Source: Eubacteriales bacterium (GTDB taxonomy: Bacteria; Bacillota; Clostridia; Lachnospirales; Lachnospiraceae). From it: a DNA stretch of 32,393 nt. The notes beneath the pieces were generated by a model, which did not search any database, was not told where the DNA came from, and saw nothing but the letters and a program-made list of their open reading frames with translations. Both the position numbers and the translations under genes were made by a program. The stretch lies in assembly GCA_030533385.1 (NCBI GenBank), contig JAUNJG010000017.1, forward strand, positions 1-32,393. Reading direction: 5' to 3'. Below, one piece after another: positions 1 to 8,303 of the stretch; the stretch's first letter is position 1; every line of letters begins with the position of its first letter.

Positions 1-82
1 TGATCTCTTCCCTTTATTTTTTTCTTTTTTGCCAATGATAATTATACTCTAAGCGGAACTTTATGCAAAATCTGCCATTCTC

Positions 83-1111
83 ATGGATGGCTCCAATCAA
101 AGGGTATTGTTCGGAAAAGAAGAAAATACGCCGCTTCCCATGGCAAGCACCACCAAAATCATGACCTGCCTTTATGCTCTGGAACATGGACAGCTTTCGG
201 ATGTGGTGACCATTTCTTCCAATGCGGCCGTCGCTCCGAAGGTACATCTGGGTGTCTCCTCCGGACAGCAATTTCTTCTTTCTGATTTGCTCTATGCTCT
301 TATGCTGGAATCTTACAATGATGCCGCCGTCGCCATCGCCGAACATATCAGCGGCTCCGTGGAAGCTTTTTGCCGGGCCATGACCGAGGAGGCCAGGAAT
401 TTTGGCTGCTACCACACCTCTTTTGAAACGCCCAACGGGCTGGATAGCGATAACCATTTTACGACGGCCAAAGATTTGGCCATTTTAACTTGCCGTGCTT
501 TGGAAAATGACGCTTTCCGCTCCATCATTTCGGAACCGTCCTATTCTATCCGGGAACTTACCACCGGGAGAATCTGGAATCTGCAAAATAAAAATGCTTT
601 TTTGTCTTCTTACCCCGGCGCCATCGGCGTAAAAACCGGGTTTACAGGTGATGCCGGATATTGTTTTGTTGGCGCCGTGGAAACACCGGAACGTCTGCTG
701 ATTTCTGTCGTCCTTGGCAGCGGCTGGCCACCTAACCGGGGATATAAATGGAAGGACACTCGAAAGTTGATGGATTACGGACAGGAGAATTTTCACCCTG
801 CCACTGTCTCCCCTTCTGACGGGCTTCCCGCCCAGCTTCCGGTCATTCACGGCCAGGCTAAAATCTGCGAACTTCTACTGCCGGAGGATGTCTCTCTCCT
901 CCTGAGTGAATCGGAGCAGGTGACCTTCTCCCACAATCTTCCCACCCAACTGGAGGCTCCTGTACATAAAAACGACTGCATCGGCACCGTCACCCTCTTT
1001 ATTGACGGAAAAATACACAGAAAATATCCCGTGTATGCCGCCGCTTCCGTCGAATCCATCCGCTATCCCTGGTGCTTCCAGAAGATGATGAAAGCCTTTT
1101 TCTTCAGGTGA
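83..1111 (+). CDS. dacF: D-alanyl-D-alanine carboxypeptidase (DacF/PBP5 type), 5' end interrupted
   Basis: A serine carboxypeptidase that trims the terminal D-Ala from peptidoglycan stem peptides outside the membrane. The three penicillin-binding motifs are present: SxxK as STTK at residues 22-25, SxN as SYN at 77-79, and KTG at 184-186. A C-terminal PBP5-like domain follows. Counting from ATG 83 the protein has 342 residues but no signal peptide. Upstream in the same frame the codons for AELYAKSAILMDG (from base 53) look like the normal mature N-terminus. Before them, bases 2-49 encode a hydrophobic stretch typical of a signal peptide, but codon 50-52 is TAA. The gene is therefore either disrupted by a nonsense change (CAA to TAA would restore it), carries a sequence error, or starts internally and is not exported. 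The true 5' end lies outside the window. The family call is firm; whether the gene is intact is doubtful. Confidence 0.85.
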   Translation: MDGSNQRVLFGKEENTPLPMASTTKIMTCLYALEHGQLSDVVTISSNAAVAPKVHLGVSSGQQFLLSDLLYALMLESYNDAAVAIAEHISGSVEAFCRAMTEEARNFGCYHTSFETPNGLDSDNHFTTAKDLAILTCRALENDAFRSIISEPSYSIRELTTGRIWNLQNKNAFLSSYPGAIGVKTGFTGDAGYCFVGAVETPERLLISVVLGSGWPPNRGYKWKDTRKLMDYGQENFHPATVSPSDGLPAQLPVIHGQAKICELLLPEDVSLLLSESEQVTFSHNLPTQLEAPVHKNDCIGTVTLFIDGKIHRKYPVYAAASVESIRYPWCFQKMMKAFFFR

Positions 1112-1138
1112 CAAAAACAATTTTATATTTCATATTTC

Positions 1139-1167
1139 TTGACAAACGCAAACCAGAAGATTATAGT
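1139..1167 (+). promoter_or_regulatory. Sigma-A promoter TTGACA-17-TATAGT with no gene downstream
   Basis: TTGACA at 1139-1144, a 17 bp spacer and TATAGT at 1162-1167 make a near-consensus promoter just after the carboxypeptidase stop. Transcription would start near 1174. AGTGTG (from 1166) and CACACT (ending near 1190) form an inverted repeat around the expected start. The nearest plus-strand gene is more than 6 kb away, so the product is probably a non-coding or orphan leader RNA. Confidence 0.6.
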
Positions 1168-1197
1168 GTGTATATAAAACCATCACACTTATACGGA

Positions 1198-1310
1198 ATT
1201 TTTCTATAAGAAGGCACTGCCTGTGTATATAGGGGAAAATGTTTGAGAAAGGAGGTCGGCTGCTCCTCCCGCCGCCTAAGGGAAGTGGGACCGCAGCCTG
1301 ACAGATTGTA
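1198..1310 (+). ncRNA. Cobalamin-riboswitch-like leader element, orphan
   Basis: Downstream of the promoter at 1139 the sequence carries, in order, pieces resembling the conserved core of cobalamin riboswitches: AGGGGAA near 1231, a GCTGC...CCCGCCGCC block at about 1259-1276, GGGAAG near 1280, and AGCCTGACAGA near 1295. GTCGGCTGC (1255-1263) can pair with GCAGCCTGAC (1293-1302), and GGAGG with CCTCC inside. The element is shorter than usual and lacks a clear ACTGT and P6 region, so it may be degenerate. A second reading is possible: GTGGGACCGC matches the core of a T-box, but there is too little room upstream for a full T-box stem I. No target gene follows on this strand. Confidence 0.35.
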
Positions 1311-1453
1311 TTCTTATTCACTATCGAAAATTATTATTTCCAGCGGGATTGCGGCTCTTTGTATCATTGCTGTGAAATTATTTTAGATTGGAGAAAAAAT
1401 CCGAAATTGAGAAATATGTTTTTTGTTCGCCAAAGTTTTCCACACAAAAAACA

Positions 1454-1588
1454 CAGCCTCTTTCTATATGTCCAATATGTTCATCTCCCCGGCATATCTG
1501 GTTGATGAAAGACGAACTGAAAAGTCCGGCCATCACAAACAGATGCCAGCGGCAGCGTGCAAACACAGGACATGATAAAAAGAGGCTG
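1454..1588 (-). ncRNA. Rod-shaped structured RNA candidate (6S-like architecture)
   Basis: Nested inverted repeats span about 135 bp. CAGCCTCTTT (1454-1463) pairs with 1579-1588 over 10 bp. ATGTCC (1468-1473) pairs with GGACAT (1568-1573). GGCAT-CTG (1491-1501) pairs with CAGATGCC (1540-1547) with a two-base bulge. TGATG (1503-1507) pairs with CATCA (1531-1535). Between the second and third helices both sides are unpaired for 17-20 nt, giving the closing stem, central bubble and apical arm plan of 6S RNA. On the minus strand the 3' arm is followed by TGTTTTTTG, which favours that strand and suggests termination there. It lies just downstream of glgA. The length is short for 6S RNA and no family consensus was recognised. 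Confidence 0.35.
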
Positions 1589-1611
1589 CTCATTCAAAAC
1601 ATAACCGTTCC

Positions 1612-3063
1612 CTATCTTCCGATCAGGGTATTATACAACTCTTCATACCGTTTTTTCGATACACCCCAGGACAGATCTTTATTCATGCCCCGTTTGAGCA
1701 TGTTGTTCCAAACCTTTTTCTGCTCAAAATAAATGTATTTACTGTAATTGATGGTATTCACCATGTCATCACCATTGTAGTTCGTAAAGGAGAAGCCATC
1801 GCCCGTATCTTCAAACTCATTGAGCGGCTGTACCGTATCTTTCAGACCGCCGGTCTCCCTGACGATCGGAACAGTTCCGTAGCGGAACGCAATAATCTGA
1901 GTCAGGCCGCACGGTTCAAAGAGAGACGGCATCAGGAAGGAATCCGCCGCTGCATAAAGCTTATGGGCCAAATCATCAGAATAAAGAATATTGGCAGACA
2001 CCTTATCCGGATAGCGGTACGCATAGTAGCGGAACATATCTTCATACCTCTGCTCTCCCGTACCAATGACTACCAGCTGGGTATTGTCGTCCACAATGCG
2101 TTCCATGCCATACTGAATCAAGTCCAGGCCCTTCTGGCTGGTCAGGCGGGAAATCAGGCCGATAAGGTATTTATCCGGGTTGACCTCCAGTCCCAAATCC
2201 CTTTGCAGGGCAGCCTTGTTGGCAGCCTTTCCTTTTTTGTAGCTCTTCATATCATAATTTTTGTAAACCGCTTTGTCCGTCTTCGGATTGTAAATATCAT
2301 AATCAATGCCGTTGACAATGCCGAACAGGCTCTGGTTTCTTGCGCTGAGCAGACCGTTCAACCCCTCCCCATAATAATCCGTCTGGATTTCCTGGGCGTA
2401 AGTATGGCTCACTGTGGTAATAAAATCAGCGTATACCAGGCCGCCTTTTAACATGTTGGCATCTTTTTTGTACTCCAACTTATCCGGCGTAAACAGGTGA
2501 GATGGAAGTCCGGAAAGACCACGGAAAGTCTTGATGTCCCACACGCCCTGGAAGCGAAGATTGTGGATGGTCATAATCGTCTTGATGCCCCAGAAAAAAG
2601 GGTTAGATGCAAATTCCGTCTTTAAATATACAGGAATAAATCCGGTCTGCCAGTCATGACAATGAATCAAATCCGGCCTGAAATCAACGATTGGCAGGAT
2701 GGACAACACTGCCTTACAGAAGAAAATGTATTTTTCCACATCCGTTCTCGTGTCCGCATACGGCTTTTCCGCTCCAAAATAATCCAGGTTGTCAATAAAA
2801 TAGTAGGTAACGCCATTGTATTCATACTGCATGACTCCGACGTGGGTGTGTGGAACCAGCGGTCCGGTACCCATATAAAAATGTGTCACATAGTGAAAGG
2901 CATTGCGGTACTGATCCGGAATCCCCCGATAATTCGGCATAATTACTCTGACATCCCATTCGTTCTTATCAAACTCCTTCGGCAACGCTCCTACGACGTC
3001 CGCCAGGCCACCAGTTTTCATAAATGGAACACATTCAGAAGCTGCAAATAAAATCTTCTTCAT
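1612..3063 (-). CDS. glgA: Glycogen synthase (ADP-glucose)
   Basis: GT5-family retaining glycosyltransferase that adds glucose from ADP-glucose to the non-reducing ends of growing alpha-1,4-glucan. The ADP-glucose binding motif KTGGLAD lies at residues 16-22. The C-terminal GT-B half has the TSQKGLDL segment and the catalytic FEPCGLTQ region followed by VRETGGL. The length of 483 residues is normal. The open frame extends five codons upstream to a TTG, but those codons overlap the ribosome binding site GAGGAGG, so the ATG at 3063 is the better start. It is the last gene of the minus-strand run from rpmE, 57 bp after hisC. No other glycogen genes are in the window. Confidence 0.95.
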   Translation of the reverse strand: MKKILFAASECVPFMKTGGLADVVGALPKEFDKNEWDVRVIMPNYRGIPDQYRNAFHYVTHFYMGTGPLVPHTHVGVMQYEYNGVTYYFIDNLDYFGAEKPYADTRTDVEKYIFFCKAVLSILPIVDFRPDLIHCHDWQTGFIPVYLKTEFASNPFFWGIKTIMTIHNLRFQGVWDIKTFRGLSGLPSHLFTPDKLEYKKDANMLKGGLVYADFITTVSHTYAQEIQTDYYGEGLNGLLSARNQSLFGIVNGIDYDIYNPKTDKAVYKNYDMKSYKKGKAANKAALQRDLGLEVNPDKYLIGLISRLTSQKGLDLIQYGMERIVDDNTQLVVIGTGEQRYEDMFRYYAYRYPDKVSANILYSDDLAHKLYAAADSFLMPSLFEPCGLTQIIAFRYGTVPIVRETGGLKDTVQPLNEFEDTGDGFSFTNYNGDDMVNTINYSKYIYFEQKKVWNNMLKRGMNKDLSWGVSKKRYEELYNTLIGR

Positions 3064-3120
3064 TGTAATCCTCCTCAATTAATGCAATAACATACTTTAA
3101 ATTCATTGTACAACACTTTC

Positions 3121-4200
3121 TTATGAATTACTATGATAATTTTGCAAATATTTCTCTAAAAATGTAAGAAATGTCCGCATTTCTTCGTCAGTACCGATAG
3201 TAATGCGAAGATAATTGTCGATTCTTTTTTTATTGAAATATCTCACATAAATGCCTTCTTTTCTGGCCGCCTCAAAAATCTCCTTCGCCGGCACCTTTTC
3301 ATGGGTGACAAAAAGGAAATTGGAGGCAGAGTCAGGGAAGGAAAATCCCAGTGTTCTCATCTCCCCCTTGAACCACTCTCTCGTACTGACAATGCGAGCC
3401 ACCGTCTTTCGGAAATATGCCTCATCTTTGATAGAAGCCGCCCCCATGACGATAGAAGGTTCGTTCATGGTGTAAGAATTAAAGGAATACTTCACATCAT
3501 TCAACGCTTTTATCAATGCCGGAGAACCCATGGCATATCCTATCCTGAGCCCCGCCATAGAGCGGGATTTGGAAAAGGTCTGCACCACCAGCAAGTTTTC
3601 AAACTCTCCTAAGAGGCTCTGCGCCGATTCGCCTCCGAAATCAACGTATGCCTCGTCCACAATGACAATGCTCTCCTGATTGTGAAGAACAATCTCTCTG
3701 ATTTCAGAAAGCGGCAAAGCCAGCCCGGTCGGAGCATTGGGATTCGGGAAAATGATTCCTCCATTTTCTTCATAGTAGTCTTCTTTTTTTATGCAAAATG
3801 TTTCATCCAACGCCTTTGTTTTATAGGGAATCCGAAATAAATCTGCCCAAACATCATAAAAAGAGTAGGTGACGTCCGGAAACAGCAACGGTTTGTCGCT
3901 GTTAAAAAAGGTGAGAAAGGACATGGCCAGCACGTCGTCAGAACCTACACCTACAAAAACCTGCTCCTTCGGAATCCCTTTGTATTCCGCAATGGCCTCT
4001 ACCAACGCCGATGCTGCCGGGTCGGGATAGAGACGAAGCTCTCTCATTTCCTCCAGCGCTTTTTGCACTGCGGGAGACGGCGGATATGGATTTTCATTCG
4101 TATTTAACTTAATAACCGAGGCGTCCTTCGGCTGTTCGCCCGGCACATAAGGAACCACCTTCCGAATATTATTTTTCCACACTTTTTCCTTCTTTTTCAT
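3121..4200 (-). CDS. hisC: Histidinol-phosphate aminotransferase
   Basis: PLP-dependent class I/II aminotransferase converting imidazole-acetol phosphate and glutamate to histidinol phosphate in histidine synthesis. Visible features are the N-terminal LNTNENPYPPSP segment (residues 32-43), the NPNAPTG motif (153-159), the PLP-contacting Asp182 and Tyr185, the Schiff-base lysine K211 in FSKSRSMAGLRIGY, and Arg219 for the substrate carboxylate. The 359-residue length fits the family. The start codon overlaps the prfA stop codon (TAATG), pointing to translational coupling. It stands apart from the rest of the his pathway, so a role on a related substrate cannot be excluded, but the HisC pattern is good. 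Confidence 0.9.
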   Translation of the reverse strand: MKKKEKVWKNNIRKVVPYVPGEQPKDASVIKLNTNENPYPPSPAVQKALEEMRELRLYPDPAASALVEAIAEYKGIPKEQVFVGVGSDDVLAMSFLTFFNSDKPLLFPDVTYSFYDVWADLFRIPYKTKALDETFCIKKEDYYEENGGIIFPNPNAPTGLALPLSEIREIVLHNQESIVIVDEAYVDFGGESAQSLLGEFENLLVVQTFSKSRSMAGLRIGYAMGSPALIKALNDVKYSFNSYTMNEPSIVMGAASIKDEAYFRKTVARIVSTREWFKGEMRTLGFSFPDSASNFLFVTHEKVPAKEIFEAARKEGIYVRYFNKKRIDNYLRITIGTDEEMRTFLTFLEKYLQNYHSNS

Positions 4201-5279
4201 TATGCCTGCATCTCCTGTAATTTGCTCAGCTTGGCCGCCTGATCTGCTGCAGTGAGGCTGTCAATCACCTCATTCAAATCTCCATTCAAAATACCTTCCA
4301 GGCGGTGAAGGGTCAGCTTGATTCTGTGATCGGTCACCCGTCCCTGCGGGAAGTTGTAAGTGCGGATCTTTTCCGCCCTGTCTCCGGTACCAATCTGACT
4401 TTTCCTAAGTTCCGCCTCCGCATCGTGAGCTTTGGCGCTCTCCATCTCATACAATCTGGCTCTCAGCACCTTGATGGCCTTGTCCTTGTTTTTCAACTGA
4501 GATTTTTCATCCTGACAAGAAACTACAATACCAGTCGGGATGTGGGTCAGACGCACAGCAGAGTCTGTTGTGTTGACGCACTGTCCGCCGTTGCCGGATG
4601 CGCGGAACACGTCAAAACGACAATCGTTCATATCCAGATGCACGTCCACTTCCTCCGCCTCCGGCATGATGGCAACCGTGATGGTAGAAGTATGAATCCG
4701 CCCTCCCGATTCCGTGGCAGGAATACGCTGTACCCGGTGTACTCCACTCTCATATTTCAGGCGGGAGTAGGCTCCCTGTCCGTTAATCATAAAAGAAACT
4801 TCTTTGAATCCTCCGATTCCATTTTCATTGACATCAATAAACTCGGTCTTCCACCTTTGGGAATCTGCGTAAGATTTGTACATCCGATACACCTCAGCCG
4901 CAAATAGGGCTGCCTCGTCTCCCCCTGCTCCGGCACGGATTTCCACAATCACGTTTTTCTCATCGTTCGGATCCTTAGGGAGGAGGAGAATTTTTAACTC
5001 TCCTTCACATTTTGCCTCGGCTTCCTTCGCCTCAGACAGCTCCTCCTTCAGCATCTCCCGCATTTCCTCGTCATTTTCTGATTCCAACATCTCCACGCTG
5101 TCCTCGATCGTCTGCTTTGCCTCTTTATATTCTTTATATTTTTCTACGATAGGAGTCAGGTCGTTTTGCTCCTTCATCAGGCTTCGGAACCGATCCTGGT
5201 CATTGACCACATCCGGCTCGCTCAACTCATTCATGACTTCTTCCAGCCTCTTGACCAAATCTTCTAATCTATCAAACAT
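4200..5279 (-). CDS. prfA: Peptide chain release factor 1
   Basis: Class I release factor that reads UAA and UAG and triggers hydrolysis of peptidyl-tRNA on the ribosome. The stop-codon recognition tripeptide PAT is at residues 187-189, which is RF1 type rather than the SPF of RF2. The catalytic GGQ is at 231-233 within [17 protein letters not shown], and its glutamine is the target of the neighbouring PrmC. The N-terminal coiled-coil domain and the 359-residue length are normal. The gene overlaps prmC upstream by 8 bp and hisC downstream by 1 bp, so the three are certainly co-transcribed. Confidence 0.98.
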   Translation of the reverse strand: MFDRLEDLVKRLEEVMNELSEPDVVNDQDRFRSLMKEQNDLTPIVEKYKEYKEAKQTIEDSVEMLESENDEEMREMLKEELSEAKEAEAKCEGELKILLLPKDPNDEKNVIVEIRAGAGGDEAALFAAEVYRMYKSYADSQRWKTEFIDVNENGIGGFKEVSFMINGQGAYSRLKYESGVHRVQRIPATESGGRIHTSTITVAIMPEAEEVDVHLDMNDCRFDVFRASGNGGQCVNTTDSAVRLTHIPTGIVVSCQDEKSQLKNKDKAIKVLRARLYEMESAKAHDAEAELRKSQIGTGDRAEKIRTYNFPQGRVTDHRIKLTLHRLEGILNGDLNEVIDSLTAADQAAKLSKLQEMQA

Positions 5280-6159
5280 GCGCTACCTCCTTCATTTGTG
5301 GCACAGGCCGCCTCCCCAGAACTACCCGGTCCAAGCCGGCCAAATCTTTTTCTATCGTTATTTCCTCCATGCCCTGCATTTCCATCAACACTTTTACGTC
5401 TTCCCCCTGCTCCATGCCGATTTCAAAAATCAGGCGTCCTCCCGGATTCAGGAAGTTTTTTGCTTCCCGACAAATCTCCCTGTAAAAATACAGACCGTCT
5501 TCCATGCCGTCCAAAGCCAGGTGAGGTTCATAATCTCTCACCTCCGGCATCAGACCGTCAATCACCTTCGTGGGAATGTACGGCGGATTAGAAAGAATGA
5601 AATCATAAGTATCCGTGATCGTTTCAAAAAGATTTCCTTCTACATATTGAAGCTCGGCTCCCAGATTTTCGGCGTTTCGTCTGGCCACAGCCAGCGCCCC
5701 CGATGAAATATCCGCCACCGTCACCTCCGCCTCGGGACACAGCAGCTTCACGCTGATGCCGATGCAGCCACTGCCGGTACATAAATCCAGCACTTTTCCT
5801 GCCTTTTGCAAAGGGCCGTTCCGGCGCAAAAGAGCAACCGCCCGCTCCACAAGCACTTCCGTGTCCTGTCTTGGAATCAACACATTTTCATCTACATAAA
5901 AATCATATCCCATGAAAGAGCAGGTCCTCATGAGATACTGGAGAGGAATCCGCCTCTCCCTTTGCAGCAGCACCTTCTCTATCTCCGCCCACTGCCCTGC
6001 CGAAACTTTCGTCTCCGGCCCCATATAATAGTCCGCCCGGCTTATACCCAGCTTCCACTCCAGAAGTACCCAGGTTTCATATTCAAAACTTTCAATTCCG
6101 GCTTCCCGCAGACGATGACTCACCATCTCCCGCAGTCCCTTCCATGTTTCCGGCACCAT
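5272..6159 (-). CDS. prmC: Release factor N5-glutamine methyltransferase
   Basis: SAM-dependent methylase (HemK/PrmC) that modifies the GGQ glutamine of release factors. An N-terminal helical domain (residues about 1-90) is followed by PRQDTE (96-101), the SAM-binding [10 protein letters not shown] (125-134) and the catalytic NPPY (191-194). The 295-residue length is typical. It overlaps its substrate gene prfA by 8 bp, the usual arrangement. The start lies 3 bp after the DUF1385 stop, with GGAG in the end of that gene as ribosome binding site. Confidence 0.96.
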   Translation of the reverse strand: MVPETWKGLREMVSHRLREAGIESFEYETWVLLEWKLGISRADYYMGPETKVSAGQWAEIEKVLLQRERRIPLQYLMRTCSFMGYDFYVDENVLIPRQDTEVLVERAVALLRRNGPLQKAGKVLDLCTGSGCIGISVKLLCPEAEVTVADISSGALAVARRNAENLGAELQYVEGNLFETITDTYDFILSNPPYIPTKVIDGLMPEVRDYEPHLALDGMEDGLYFYREICREAKNFLNPGGRLIFEIGMEQGEDVKVLMEMQGMEEITIEKDLAGLDRVVLGRRPVPQMKEVAHV

Positions 6160-6162
6160 CTC

Positions 6163-7104
6163 TCAATCCTCCAATTCGCCCCGGCGCATGGCCGCCACAT
6201 ATTCCTTCCAGTCAAACACGCTCTCCACCGAGGCGATAGCCACCTCCAGCATCTCATCATCCGGTTCTCTCGTGGTCAGATATTGCAGGGACAGCCCCGG
6301 TTTGCTCAGTATTTCCACCAGCTTCGACTGGCTCTTTCCTGCCAGTCGGATAAATTCATAAGAAATCCCTGCAATGACCGGAACCAAAACAACCCGAAGC
6401 ACCATTCTCAGGACAACCTGATCCACCCGAATAAATAAAAACATCAGGATGCTCACAATCATAACAATGAGCATGAAACTTGTGCCGCAACGTTTGTGGA
6501 ACCGAGAATACTTGCGAATGTTCTCAGGCGTCAAATCTTCTCCGTGTTCCAGACAGTTGATTGTTTTATGTTCCGCCCCATGATACATAAATACCCGGCG
6601 AATATCTTCCATCTTAGATATGAGCCACAGATACAGCAGAAAAATCCCCACCCGAAACACACCCTCAATCAAGGTGCGCACCGTGTAGGAAGTGATGGCT
6701 CCCTTTAACAGATGGGAGAGGTAAAAAGGCAGCAACATAAAAATAATCACTGCCATAACCACGGAAAAAGCCATGGTCACACCCATTACCACACTCTCCA
6801 GCCGGTCTCCGAAAATCCGACCCAACGCCTTCTCTAGCCTGCCCGGTTCCTGCTCTTCTTCCTCATAAAAAGAAGAAGAGAAGGCCAGTGTTTTCATTCC
6901 GATATATAACGACTCCCCAAGTGTTACCATCCCCCTTATAATAGGAAGTCCCAAAACCGGATAACGGCTGTCCAGACTTTCATAGGCATCCTTCATAATT
7001 TCGATTTCATGGTTCGGTTTGCGAACAGCCACAGCGTAATTTTCTTTATTTTTCATCATCACGCCTTCCATGACAGCCTGCCCGCCTATACTGGTTCTTT
7101 TCAA
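6163..7104 (-). CDS. DUF1385 membrane protein (YqhQ-like)
   Basis: Conserved Firmicute membrane protein of unknown biochemical role. The N-terminus KRTSIGGQAVMEGVMM, the HGAEHKTINCLEHGE segment and the YSRFHKRCGTSF block are typical of the DUF1385 family. Several hydrophobic stretches (about residues 105-135, 145-165 and 215-255) indicate an integral membrane protein. The open frame begins at a GTG at 7119, but GGGAGGA lies six bases before a TTG at 7104, so TTG is the likely start, giving 313 residues. It sits between rpmE and prmC, as it does in other clostridia, and is probably expressed with the translation genes, though the functional link is unknown. Confidence 0.85.
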   Translation of the reverse strand: MKRTSIGGQAVMEGVMMKNKENYAVAVRKPNHEIEIMKDAYESLDSRYPVLGLPIIRGMVTLGESLYIGMKTLAFSSSFYEEEEQEPGRLEKALGRIFGDRLESVVMGVTMAFSVVMAVIIFMLLPFYLSHLLKGAITSYTVRTLIEGVFRVGIFLLYLWLISKMEDIRRVFMYHGAEHKTINCLEHGEDLTPENIRKYSRFHKRCGTSFMLIVMIVSILMFLFIRVDQVVLRMVLRVVLVPVIAGISYEFIRLAGKSQSKLVEILSKPGLSLQYLTTREPDDEMLEVAIASVESVFDWKEYVAAMRRGELED

Positions 7105-7286
7105 TGCATTTCCTCCCACATCTCAAAACACACACTTGATTAAGGAACGTCCTTTCATTCCCGCACACCTGCCACTGACAAAAGCAGGGATCTTTTTCCA
7201 TCAAGATAAAGAGAAAGCGACGACGCTTTAATCACGATATCCTGCATCATGAGAAAGCGCCGCCGCCTCTATAAACCTTATGGTTA
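7105..7286 (-). other. rpmE-DUF1385 spacer with short GC hairpins
   Basis: 182 bp without a gene. On the minus strand AAAGCG-TCGT-CGCTTT (near 7214-7229) is followed by CTCTTTATCTT, a weak terminator or processing hairpin after rpmE. A similar GGCGGCGCTTTCTCATG segment near 7252-7268 looks like a diverged copy. Read-through into the DUF1385 gene seems likely because no separate promoter was seen. Confidence 0.35.
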
Positions 7287-7493
7287 TTAATCCTGAGTCA
7301 TGCCATATTTACGATTGAACTTGTCAATACGTCCACGAGCCTTGGCAGCTTTCTGCTGTCCTGTGTAGAATGAATGACATTTAGAACAAATCTCTACATG
7401 GATATCTTCCTTAGTAGAACCTGTCACGAATTCGTTGCCGCAGTTGCATACAACCTTTGCCTGATAGTAATTTGGATGGATTCCTTCGCGCAT
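7287..7493 (-). CDS. rpmE: 50S ribosomal protein L31, zinc-binding form
   Basis: 68-residue large-subunit protein (bL31) that bridges the ribosomal subunits. It starts [19 protein letters not shown] and has the four cysteines of the zinc-binding C+ type at residues 16, 18, 36 and 39, then the SFYTGQQK motif. The frame is open for another 54 codons upstream, but those are non-homologous and AGAGGTG precedes the ATG at 7493. It has its own strong promoter and is first in the rpmE to glgA run. A zinc-free paralogue may exist elsewhere in the genome but is not visible here. Confidence 0.97.
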   Translation of the reverse strand: MREGIHPNYYQAKVVCNCGNEFVTGSTKEDIHVEICSKCHSFYTGQQKAAKARGRIDKFNRKYGMTQD

Positions 7494-7642
7494 CTTTTTC
7501 ACCTCTTTTTTACCTTCATATATTCTATGCCGCCTGTGGCGGAAGTTCTCTTTTTTCCTGTCTATCTCTTTCTCTGCGAAAAAAGATATCACTGCTGTTT
7601 CGACAGCTTTTTCATTATAGCATAACCAACAGATGAGTGCAA
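7494..7642 (-). promoter_or_regulatory. rpmE promoter and structured leader
   Basis: TTGCAC (7642-7637), a 17 bp spacer ending in TGC and TATAAT (7619-7614) form a strong promoter with an extended -10. The roughly 115 nt leader carries two hairpins, GCTGT-CGAA-ACAGC and CCGCC-ACA-GGCGG, the second close to the ribosome binding site. Leader-mediated autoregulation is known for several L31 genes; whether this leader belongs to such a family was not tested. Confidence 0.6.
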
Positions 7643-7787
7643 GCATAAAATTCACGAAAATATTGGATTATAAATCCGGTCTGATAAATCATTCACAAAT
7701 TTGAAGCTTACCACCTACCAAAAACAACCAATTTACGATATTGTTCTTTTGTCAATCATGATATCAAATATAGGGAGGATGACATAT

Positions 7788-8234
7788 ATGTATCTGAATT
7801 TACTTTTTTCACATTTTCAAAATGAACTGACAGAAACATATTTTGAAATATGCCGTTATTTCATTATCACGCAGCGCTCCGACCAGGCCGACGACTGTCT
7901 CCGGCTCGATTATTACAAATCTCTCATCCTGATTTCTCCGGTACCTTCCCTTTCTCCCGGAAATAAGCTGGATCTGGAAATCATTTCTTCCTCCATGGAA
8001 GTCCGAAAACTTCTTTTGAACATTTATCCGGCAGAATTTATTCTTGAAATTATCTACTCAGGCCTCCACGGATTTTTTGACAAAATGGAAAAATACGCTG
8101 CCGTAGACGTGCAGCTCCGGTCAGTTCCCGAACTTCACAGCTTCTTTACAGCCATGACCCCCATCATCATAGAGCGTCTCCACGCAATCATTGATGACAT
8201 CTGTGACATACTCCCACCGCCTATGCAAGCATAG
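7788..8234 (+). CDS. Hypothetical protein, 148 aa
   Basis: No family was recognised. The ATG at 7788 follows AGGGAGG with 9 bases between. Earlier in-frame starts exist (from 7701) but lack a ribosome binding site. The protein starts MYLNLLFSHF, is rich in aliphatic residues and looks mostly helical and cytoplasmic, with no membrane segment or metal motif. The single-gene unit is flanked by rpmE promoter DNA on the left and a convergent CpXC gene on the right. The stop codon lies in a hairpin. Codon use looks like that of neighbouring genes, so it is probably real. Confidence 0.6.
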   Translation: MYLNLLFSHFQNELTETYFEICRYFIITQRSDQADDCLRLDYYKSLILISPVPSLSPGNKLDLEIISSSMEVRKLLLNIYPAEFILEIIYSGLHGFFDKMEKYAAVDVQLRSVPELHSFFTAMTPIIIERLHAIIDDICDILPPPMQA

Positions 8235-8243
8235 AAGCGGTGG
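8214..8243 (+). terminator. Hairpin over the stop codon of the 148 aa gene
   Basis: CCACCGC (8214-8220) plus CTATGC (8221-8226) fold back on GCATAG (8229-8234) and GCGGTGG (8237-8243), with an AA loop and an AA bulge. That gives a 13 bp stem between the convergent 148 aa and CpXC genes. The run after it is CTTCTCGCTC rather than a clean U-tract, so it may block ribosomes or RNA decay as well as transcription. Confidence 0.5.
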
Positions 8244-8303
8244 CTTCTCGCTCAAGAGTATTGTTCAGCCTTCATCCTGTTTCCTTATGGTATTTCATCT
8301 TTG

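Noticed and set aside
1282-1296. T-box leader based on GTGGGACCGC
   Set aside because: Only about 110 nt separate it from the predicted start, there is no specifier stem, and no synthetase or amino acid gene follows. It is kept only as an alternative to the cobalamin reading.
1388-1732. Plus-strand open frame following the riboswitch-like element
   Set aside because: It runs through the rod-like RNA candidate into the antisense of glgA and has no ribosome binding site, so it does not supply the missing riboswitch target.
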